Origin: Cristatella mucedo
Taxonomy: Eukaryota > Bryozoa > Phylactolaemata > Cristatellidae
Length of the DNA stretch: 64,000 nt
NCBI GenBank assembly: GCA_009760855.2
Contig: WPIO01000019.1
Span: 4,076,001 to 4,140,000 of the forward strand
Reading direction: 5' to 3'
The stretch's first letter is position 1. Every line of letters starts with the position of its first letter. This document shows, piece by piece, positions 55,650-64,000 of this stretch. The position numbers were made by a program, and so were the translations under genes. Below the pieces are notes generated by a model. It saw only the letters and a program-made list of their open reading frames with translations. It was not told where the DNA came from and ran no database searches.

Positions 55650-56535
55650 ATGTGTTTAGGAGATTACAGCATACATGTCAATAGCAATTGGATGAGCCTT
55701 TAAAGTGTGGGTTACCCCGTGAATCTGTTTTATGTCCGTTTATTTTCAAAATCTTTACTCTCCCTCTCTCCGATATTATCTCGAAGCACAATCTAGACTT
55801 TCGTCTCTATTCTATTGGCACACAGCTGCACCCGTACTTTGATGCCTCCCTAAAACCTGTAGCTAGTCGAACTCTCCTAAATCCCTTGCTTCATGCGGGT
55901 CAACTGACATATGCAATCAGGCGCTTGCTTACAGCTGGTGCAAAATTCTGCAGCTTGGCTGGTCATCGTGAACATCGCAGTTGCCACATCGCACCACTTC
56001 TTGCCTACCTGCACTGGCTCCCAATCAAGCAGCGTATCGACTTCAAGGTTCTATCACTCACTTTTAGGTCTCTTCATTCTCTGGCTAACTTCTCCCCGCG
56101 AGAATGGGCATCGGACCACCTGCTTTTCTGAATCAACTCATTTAACTATGCCTTGATCCGACCTCAACTTCTCCAGAGACCGTACCTTTAGTTCATGTGC
56201 TATCGAAGCCTAAAACTCACTCCCAACTAACATCACGACATCCACCGACTTTATGATATTTACAAAGAAGATAAAACGCACCTGTTTCTCACACAACTTT
56301 GGTGGGTCATTTTGATGTTTCCATTGTGTGCCTTTGCGAGCTGACACTGTGCATGCTATCTCTTACAATATGTGCATGTTGACACTGAGCATGCTACCTC
56401 TAACATGTTATGCTTGTTGACTCCGTGCACGTTACTACTAATAATTTGACCATGGTTCCTTTACAGCATATGTAAAGTGTCTAGAGAGAGATTAATTTAT
56501 CTGAAGGTGCTATATAAATGTATCATTATTCTTAC
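55650..56535 (+). mobile_element. LINE-A with ORF2 C-terminus and complete 3' UTR
   Basis: The frame 55688-56131 carries late RT and C-terminal motifs (SKHNLDFRLYSIGTQLHPYF in place of the YADDTQL box, and HIAPLLAYLHWLPIKQRIDF). The 3' UTR has the TTGACACTGTGCATG internal repeats, and the tail hairpin ends at TCATTATTCTTACTAC. A SINE-A copy lies just upstream in the opposite orientation. Confidence 0.75.
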
Positions 56536-56629
56536 TACTACTATTATAGTGCTGATATTTGTACTTGTATGGCAGCAGTAAACTCTTACACAAGTTGAAT
56601 GAAGGTAGAGCTAACTTAATAGTTTTGGG

Positions 56630-57520
56630 AAAAACCCAGGGTGACTTGGAAATCGGAAAAGCCAAACCTCAAAATGGGCTCTGCAAGCATATCTCCTGTA
56701 GCATCTTCGCGGCATTCTCGGTCTCCTGTTCCAAAGTGATCATTCATTGGACGACCACGTGGCACAGCTCCAAGGACGGTCGGCTCTGCCGATCTGTTGC
56801 TGCAGAGGCAGAGGGAGAAAAGACATCTGCCGCGCCACCGCGACTATCAAACGGCTGTGTGCAGACTCCATCTAAGCTTCCAGCCCTGTAGCGCCATCGA
56901 AGGCCATCACCGATCGGCCGACGCGACGATCCCGTCGGTCTCTTAGGAGCTAGCCGGCCACTCCTCCTTCTAACCTCCACCTTCCCAAGCCACATGTGGG
57001 CGTCCCTTTGTCATCTGTCTGAACTGCTGGACTCCTGCCAGCGTTCAGTCGTCGCCTTCGAGCATACTCAGCACCTAGTCATCTTGCAGCCCCTCGGAAA
57101 GTAATGCAAGCTTTTCGGTGATCGATCCTTCAGCTAGTGTGCACTAAAAGCCTGGAGCTGGCCAAACATAGTGGCTAGCAGCAATGACCTCGAATCCTTC
57201 CCAGCTAAAGATGCATCTGTTCCTGTCCGCTTTCCTTTCACCCCAGTGAGCTTGTCTTTTATTGTTCCGGTGTGCCTTGCCTGTACATGATTCAGTGTGC
57301 GTTACTGGCCCCAGGTCTTATTAATCGGTGGACACGAGATTCTTTGCTTTCTTTAGCTTAACTATATCTACGCATGATTCTCCTTTGCTTTTGCCTGCGT
57401 GACACCTTGCACATCACCAACTCTGTACTGACTCTCTTGCAGCAAGTTGTGAATCGCTTGAGTAGACATTTGGCTCTGTTTTAGCAGGCAGTACACAGTG
57501 AACTAGTATTATTATTATTA
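56630..57520 (+). mobile_element. LINE-C 3' part (CR1/L2 group)
   Basis: Decayed ORF2 C-terminus. The first part (56640-56760) aligns to the LINE-A segment at 3385-3480 (GLLFQSDHSLDDHV-type motif), and 57100-57520 aligns to 24150-24500. Frameshifted and full of stops. Confidence 0.5.
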
Positions 57521-59309
57521 TCTCTACCCCATCTTGAGACTAGCCACCTACACAGCATCTTCTGGCTGGGCTTTCCGATCTTTTGGATATATTTTTCTGA
57601 TGAACGGTGGATGGGGTGCCTGCTTCGGGTGTTATTGCAAGGATGTTTATGGTGTTTGCTCGGTCTTTCCTCCAATGTTTCATGTGTATTTTTGCTCTAA
57701 TGAGCTCTATAGCCTCTACTACTGAAAGAGGAAAGATTTTTTGGAGAGCGAACTGTGAGCATACTCGTCACAGCAATCCACAATAATGGCCACCGACCAC
57801 CATCATTATTAAGGTCTTTGTATTCGATCTTTGACACTCACTAAACTGAGCTATTGTGTACAAGTGTACAACTTACATGCAGTCGACTACAAGAGTTAGG
57901 CAAAACCGACGCCTTTTATGGCACTCGTTCCTCGTTTGTACGAATTCTTTATAAATTAATAATAAGAGGGATAAACATTTCCTCATCGGGGACAATGCAA
58001 CGGCTGCCAAAGCAAAAAACGTTGGCACAGGTAATTACAGACTCGCTGCTCACATAATTGAAGATAGCTCAAAGTTGATCTATCTGGGGGTACTGTTTGA
58101 TGACTGCCAATGTTTCGTAACATTCATTCGTCGACTGCTGGCTGACTGGCCGACTGCTCTAGTTTTCACGAAGAATTACTAAAATTTGCAAGCACATTTC
58201 AAGGCATCGAGGGCCGAGTTGCTAGCCCTAGGTCTTGTGTACTAATTCAGCTACAAGCCATTTCAGGCCCCCTGAGAAAACTCGCATGCCTCCATGGCTA
58301 CGGCTTTATTCAGGCTCAGGCAGGCATACTGGTCCTGGAAGCTCATCTGCATGGTATCCTGCGCTGAGAGTGTCTTTACTGGCCTCCGGTGAGACTGCCC
58401 CCCACGAATGCAAAATCCCACCTCCTACATTTAATCTCAATTTTTCATGGCTCTATATTACTTGACTGACTCAGCCCCTGCTGCCAGCTAAGCCGGATCG
58501 GCATCTCAAATCCTGTTTGGCACCCTTCATCACACCTGCCTCGCAAGATAATTCCTCCTGCCTGGCTAATGCAAACCCGTGGAGCTCTCTGCTGTGGCCT
58601 TGCAAGGCTCCATCCAAATCGCCTTGCAAGGCTCCATCTTCTTGATTGTATCTGTGTCTTCTCCTCACTTCATCCTTCGTGCCATGCATTCTTGCCGTTT
58701 GTTCCACTCGCAAGCCACCCAGTCCCGTTTTCATCTTGCTCAGCTTTAGTTTTAACTCTCTTGTCTAAAGCCAAAAAGATATGATAAGGATCTCTTATCA
58801 TCTTACATGAATCTGGAGTCGCCCTAGCACCACAGCAGTAGAGAAGATAAGCCCTAGATCATGACATGACATAAGAACCAGCTCATCTTCAGCTGCAACC
58901 GTTTAGCAACATGAGCAGCCGCTCTGGTCGAGCAGATAAGGGTAGACTCTATCTGCTCGCCAACTTGTTAGTGCTTGAACTGCCGCGCCTCCTCTCGGAG
59001 CAGCCAGTTGGGCTCTGCAGAGCAGCCCTGCACCCATGCCTTCTTGTTAGGCAGCCAGCAGCCCTGAGCCTAAAGAAGGAATGCTCATACCTGTAGCTTT
59101 CATGTCTGCTGCTTTGGTGACGCTGTATTTGAGTGGGAATTGAGCATTCCATCGCCTTTGGAAATCCCTATCTCACTGGCTGTCGAACTTTCAGTGTCTA
59201 CTCTTGCTTCTGGGTCGTGTGCTAAGGCTTGTCCACTTGGGCCACCACTATGCTTGCTCTCTACCACGGCACACGTGTCTAATGTATACCTCAGAAAGCA
59301 TCGGAGATT
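57521..59309. other. No gene recognised
   Basis: Includes a direct repeat GCCTTGCAAGGCTCCATC at 58598 and 58621. Open frames are short and motif-free. Confidence 0.4.
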
Positions 59310-59455
59310 ATATATTTCCGTCTGTCTGTAACTCACACAAAGCCACAAAGACGAAGTGGATGCTACGTGGGAGAGTTCTCTATGGCACACTCAAAGCCTA
59401 ATCGCCCGTCGGTGTGCATTCGGTAGCCAGCAGGCTTCATCTCGGGGTGATGAAG
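59310..59455 (-). mobile_element. LINE-B 3' tail, minus strand
   Basis: TATTTCCGTCTGTCTGTAAC through GTGTGCATTCGGTAGCCAGC and GGCTTCATCTC is the reversed LINE-B tail. No coding part. Confidence 0.6.
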
Positions 59456-59834
59456 AGGCTAGGTGAATTATGTGTGCAATATGAACGTAACTCAAGTGAA
59501 GCAATTTTTTGGAATGCATCTGCGATTATATTGCAACGATCCAATTTAATGCATGGCATTCAGCAACAGCTAAAAAGGAAATCGCTGGTATCATCGGTTT
59601 GGGATACCAAGGCTGCGGATTTGAATGCTTTTGGGATTTGGGGAGATGCAGCAGCATGGCAGAAGTACTGCAGTGCAGCAGTACTATAAAATACTCCAGA
59701 AATGCTGCCAGCTGAAATTTACCTTCATTAGTAGCAGATCACCTGTTTCAGTTAATTAGAAGTTACCAGCTGACAGTTAAAATTAAAGGTTAGCTGTTTC
59801 AACTGCTTTATTTATGCAGCTGCAGAAGAACCTT

Positions 59835-59950
59835 AATTACTCTAACGACCGAGTGCAGTTGGCAATAAAGGATCGACCGGTGCAGGACTCAAACCCACGA
59901 CCTGTCTCGTGAAGAGCTAGCACCTCACCCCTGGGCTAAGACCCAGGGGC
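59835..59950 (-). mobile_element. SINE-B-like, minus strand
   Basis: GTTGGCAATAAAGGATCGAC, CAGGACTCAAACCCACGACC and ending in CACCCCTGGGCTAAGACCCA, where the box A side forms an 8-bp hairpin. Confidence 0.5.
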
Positions 59951-60566
59951 GTAAGTAAAAAAAAAACCGTAATATCGGCTGACTCAACAGCCACATTCAT
60001 GGAGGAGCAGAAGAGCTTGAGAAGCTTTCATCTCCCTGGCAGCTGGCTATAAAGGATGATATGCAATAAACAAATTGCTAGCCATAAAGGGTTGTCTGCT
60101 GCAATCACTTGTGTCATGCAGTGCTAGCATGCTACCCCTGAGCACAGCTGCAGCATGCAAATGTAAATGTAAATGTAAAAGGAATGTACCGGGCTGAACT
60201 ATCAACCAGATTTGCAAATACATTAATGCAGCCCTAGTCTTGACCGTCAGCAAAAAAGTAAGACGTGCTTTGTTATCTTCTGGATTTGAAAACACGACCT
60301 CGGACACAAGAATGCACAGCCCTGGCGCTTAACAAATCTGTCACGAGAGCCTCGTCTCGGTGTCATCACCTTCTCTCTGCTTGTGGCCACCCTCAGTGCT
60401 AACCTTTCTGATAAGAAAGACCTCCCCCTGCCTACCCTGCTGCTATCACTCTTGTCCGGCTGGCAGAGTTCGCCACTAGTTTCAAGGCATCAGTCGCTCG
60501 AGGAGCCAGCCAGCATGCGGCTCGAACCAGCAGCCGTACCTTGTGCACTAACGCATGCCCTGCCCC

Positions 60567-60692
60567 GGCCCCACCTCCCCGGCCCCACCTCCCCGGCCCC
60601 ACCTCCCCGGCCCCACCTCCCCGGCCCCACCTCCCCGGCCCCACCTCCCCGGCCCCACCTCCCCGGCCCCACCTCCCCGGCCCCGCCTCCCT
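60567..60692. repeat. 14-bp G/C-rich minisatellite, nine units
   Basis: GGCCCCACCTCCCC repeats from 60567 at exact 14-base steps to 60679, the last unit with one change. The minus strand carries repeated runs of four G, a strong G-quadruplex pattern. Open in all frames, so the Pro- and Gly-rich ORFs across it are not evidence of genes. Confidence 0.85.
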
Positions 60693-61109
60693 GCCGTTGC
60701 CACCACCCCTCCCCCGGCCCTTTCACGGCCAAGCTGCAGGTGCTGAGCGCTGATGCTCGCTCTGCTCACCGCGACTTGGCCACGTGAACGAGGCTTCGAA
60801 TCGCGGTCGATGCGAGAGAGCTTCTCACGCCGCTGAGCTCCCGCTGCGATCGGGCCCTGCATTCCGATGATTACAGGTCGTTTACCCTATCCCTCTACCG
60901 CCGATAGCCTGCAAGGCTGTAACTTCACCGAATCGAGCTGTCTGAGGCTATTGACATCTCAAGGCTTGCCCACGATGCGACGAAACCTAAAAGCTGGCCT
61001 TCTACATTAGAGCATGTGTGCAGAGGTGCCATGCAACTGGTGGTAGCTTAGACTAGAGCATTGTGTGGCCTCAAAAAGTCGCACCCTTTTTATATTAGGA
61101 CAAGTAAAA

Positions 61110-61270
61110 GCTAAGTTAATAAAAAGTCAGCTGATTCAGCAGCCTCAATTTCACAGTGGTAGACAAGGCCTAGCGACTATCATCCGATTGCAGCAGGCAT
61201 CAAAGGATCTCCACTACGGGAATCGAACCCAAGAGGTCAGGGTCATTAATATCAAGCAAGTCATGGTGGC
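61110..61270 (-). mobile_element. SINE-B, minus strand, decayed
   Basis: GATTCAGCAGCCTCAATTTC, AAGGATCTCCACTACGGGAA and TCGAACCCAAGAGGTCAGG match the reversed SINE-B. Confidence 0.5.
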
Positions 61271-61949
61271 AAACAGAGGCTGACCAGTAGCAATATCCAG
61301 TGAACGTACACCTGATCATTGCATAGTCTGCAGCTCTTGAGGTAGATACGGTTTCGGCTTGTACTTCATTGCTCATTCTTTTTCTCATGGAGACAGCAAT
61401 GGAGCAGCATGGTTTCTGCTTTGAGCACTCTGCTGCTATTGCCAATCTTTCACAAACTCATCTTTCGGCCACCTACTGCTCTCCATCTCTGCCTCTAATC
61501 TGATGCCCACCTAGACCAACTACCGCCTCCTTCTGATCGGGGATCGTGAACTAAAGCTTTGTAGGATCGCAGCAACAGGGCAAGAGAATTCCCCGCAGTC
61601 GCAGCTGCAGCTGCGACTGGAGCAGTGAGGAGCACGGTGACGTGTCCACACTTTGCTGAGAAACGCCGGAAGTGCGGGTGCTGCGTTCAGACACCGCTCG
61701 AGAAGGTGCCACCATGAAGTCACTTTGTATCGTGCTGCTGGGTTTTTAGCTCGAGTTATTCTTGGATGCAGATTGATTTTGTGGATCCTTCGCGCTACGC
61801 TACGGGAAACGACAGTGAAATTAGTCTTTTCTCGGAACTCTTCAGCTAAGAAATAGAATTATGTTATCGTTACGTATTTGCATTACTCACAGTCCTCACA
61901 TTTTTCAGAAGCTTTAGCGTTTTTTTACAGAAATCAGGGACTTTTGTGA

Positions 61950-62110
61950 GATAATAATAATAATAATAATAATAATAATGCATTTGCTTCATTGCCCTGA
62001 GATTGAGAGAAAGAGATTGAGAGAACTCAATATCTTTCTATGCGCTCTATTTTGGCTGCAAACGAAGGACGATCGAATGGTTAGTGATAGGATTCTCAGT
62101 GACAACAATC
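61950..62110 (-). mobile_element. LINE-A 3' tail with (AAT)n, minus strand
   Basis: (AAT)n at 61952-61979 followed by the reversed tail (AACTCAATATCTTTCTATGC) and start of the 3' UTR. Confidence 0.55.
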
Positions 62111-62114
62111 ATGA

Positions 62115-62260
62115 CAGGGTTAGATTAAGTCTGCTGGCTACCGAAAGCGGCTGAGGCTTTGAAGTGCATTTAAGAAAACTCTCCTGCGTAACATCCACAT
62201 TGTCTCTGTGGTTTTGCGGAGTTCGAGGTGGAGATACGTCACATTGCATTACGCTCGATT
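62115..62260 (+). mobile_element. LINE-B 3' tail
   Basis: AGTCTGCTGGCTACCGAAAG followed by AACTCTCCTGCGTAACATCC and GGAGATACGTCACATTGC matches the plus-orientation LINE-B tail, with a deletion in the RTESRLG part. A further scrap of this tail, minus strand, sits at 25378-25425. Confidence 0.55.
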
Positions 62261-63376
62261 GCTGATGTATAATTTCTAGCCAACGCAGGGGAAGAAGAAG
62301 AGCCTGGTCCTCTTTAGGATCTGCATCGTCCGAGTCAGCTGCACTCGGCAAGAAAATGTGTGAGCAAAGCGAGAGCATTCTTTTCTTCTATCTGCTCACG
62401 CGAAAGTGATTTCCTAAGGATGGATGGACTCTTGCTAAGCATGCACGAGAGTCCAAGCCTTCATTTTATATTGATTTGATCGAGCACACTATGCACATGA
62501 TCGTAGATGTGTACGTACGATCAGGCGTGTCAGCTACTCATCAAGGCCACTGAGGTTCACTGGGTGCTGGAGCAATGCTGCTGGAGCAGAGCTTTATATA
62601 TAGACCACACTTGAAGCCTCGTCGACTTTCGCTGCACACACGTGTTCCTATATAAAAGCGTATTGCTCACAACGTCACGTGTTCAGGCACCAGCAGCCTG
62701 CCTGCTGCTACTATCAAGCATCTACATTAAATTATTTGCACTCGCTCACCTGCTTCATTTATTACCTTTCTGGCCTGAGCACAGCAAACGAATATCAACT
62801 GCAATATTGGAGCCCCGTGCTGATTCACTTAACTTTAATATTTTTTGAATGCCTCGTGGCTCGCCGGATACTGCAAAATCAACAGTACACTAGCAATGTA
62901 TGCTATTGATTCCAGATGTCACCTGGCATGCTCACGACCGGTGGCAGTAACACTTATGGCAAGGGATCTGCATCAAGAGGAGTGCTCAGCAGCTGACGGC
63001 GTTGTCAAACTGGAATATATATATCAATTGCAAAGCTGAGATGAGCCGCTTGGTGGAAGTACAATGCTTTGGCTCCCGGACTAATGGGCATGGATTTGAG
63101 GGTGCACAAGTGTGATGAGGCATCCGGCACAGCACTACTGAGTGTAAACGGTCTTCTACCTACCCAGCATTAGGCTACCTTGATCTGAGTGGGATGATTA
63201 CAGAGCTGCTGCCTATTCTCGTGAAAAAGAGCACGTGGGTTGCTGGCTACCAAGTGGACACTGGTCACAACTTTCACCAGGCTCGATTTGTGGAACGTGG
63301 GACAGATTTAGTCTCGGAAAGTCCTGTCGATAGCATTAAATCCTGATAGCAGCTGCGACTGGTATGCTGTCCCCTA

Positions 63377-63378
<2 letters not shown>
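62261..63378. other. No gene recognised
   Basis: Open frames below 80 codons without motifs; no repeat copy identified. Confidence 0.4.

Positions 63379-63417
<39 letters not shown>
63379..63417. repeat. (TA)n microsatellite
   Basis: About 19 TA units. Confidence 0.9.
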
Positions 63418-63420
<3 letters not shown>

Positions 63421-63612
63421 TAAGTGGCTCCTTGAGTGCTTCTGCATACTTTTCTGGGCATTATACTAGGGTGTTTTAGTGCGACTGTCTAAGCATGATA
63501 CATCGCTTGTCATTAATCCTTGGTTATTCGCCTCTCTTGCAGTGAGCTTTAAAGCACTGGAATGGAGATTCAGTTTTCTTAGCATGCTATGCAAAAGAGA
63601 CCATTACATTTA

Positions 63613-64000
63613 TAATAATAATAATAATAATATACTTTATAAAGCGCCCTCAGAGAACTCAATCTCTTTCTAAGCACTTTACATTTGCTGCAGGGAAGCA
63701 TGGTCGAATGGTGAATGGTATCATGCTTGATAAACAACATGATTAACATGGCTAGGGGTGACATGCACAAGGTCAGCATGCAATTGTGGTTAGTGGCAGC
63801 ATGGACAGTGTCAGCATGCATAAGCACATAGAGGACGAATCACAGAGACCAACTAAATTCTGTCATAAATAGTTGCGTTTTAAGTTCTGTAAATGTGGTC
63901 AAGTCAGGGGATGTCGTGACACAAGTCGGGAGTGAGTTCCAGGCTTTACGAGCATACAAACTAAATGCACGGTCTCCAAAGGATTTGAGGTTCATACGAG
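63613..64000 (-). mobile_element. LINE-A 3' end, minus strand, running off the window
   Basis: An AATAATAATAATAATAAT run (63613) is followed by the reversed tail (AAAGCGCCCTCAGAGAACTC), the reversed 3' UTR with GTCAGCATGC repeats, and the reversed ORF2 end (GAGTTCCAGGCTTTACGAGC). The coding part should continue beyond position 64000. Confidence 0.7.

Noticed and set aside
60390-60862. Pro-rich and Gly-rich ORFs (60-134 codons)
   Set aside because: Produced by the 14-bp minisatellite, open on both strands in all frames.

Overview
This is a repeat-dominated piece of an animal nuclear genome, not a microbial one. The evidence is spliced coding sequence, AATAAA polyadenylation signals, tRNA-derived SINEs with pol III A and B boxes, non-LTR (CR1/L2-group) LINE fragments, a decayed Ty3/gypsy integrase, DNA-transposon MITEs, and long (GA)n, (TA)n and (CA)n microsatellites. 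Base composition looks close to balanced, with a very GC-rich coding exon. I infer an invertebrate, possibly a lophotrochozoan such as a flatworm or mollusc, but the window does not let me name the species.

The one gene I can model completely is on the + strand at 40160-48556: a CABIT-domain adaptor of the GAREM/Serrano family. It has a CCAAT/CCAAT/TATA-like promoter, a 39-codon first exon (40319-40435), a 4.6 kb intron full of repeats, and a large GC-rich terminal exon (45006-47936), followed by AATAAA signals near 48530. The long open frame that appears to begin in the (GA)n repeat at 44811 is read-through of the intron; the true upstream coding sequence is the small distant exon.

Layout. 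1-3190: no gene seen; one LINE-B tail and a near-perfect 22-bp hairpin at 2397. 3190-4560: a degenerate ~90-bp tandem array split by a LINE-A insertion. 5470-6970 (-): remains of Ty3/gypsy pol (integrase) and possible flanking direct repeats. 7020-8480 and 13110-14620: two copies of an unidentified long repeat with minus-strand coding potential. 8725-12800: SINE-B dimer, LINE-B 3' ends, GC-rich islands, SINE-A copies. 12800-24000: microsatellites and decayed LINEs, no gene recognised. 24130-24770: LINE-C copy split by a 192-bp hAT MITE closely resembling SPIN/URR1-type elements. 25000-34170: no gene I can support. 34180-35960: LINE-A copies in opposing orientation. 36000-40160: no gene, SINEs, a hairpin upstream of the promoter. 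40160-48560: the CABIT gene. 48560-53550: SINEs, a probable minus-strand terminal exon (49997-50230), an 827-bp TIR element carrying two convergent intact short ORFs (50237-51063), then LINE-B and LINE-A reverse transcriptase copies. 53550-64000: LINE-A/B/C, SINE-A/B, a G-rich 14-bp minisatellite, and a LINE-A copy running off the right edge.

The most notable features are the compact TIR element with two unidentified inward-facing ORFs, the SPIN-like MITE, the tail hairpin shared between SINE-A and the LINEs (suggesting a SINE/LINE mobilisation partnership), and the short remote first exon of the CABIT gene.
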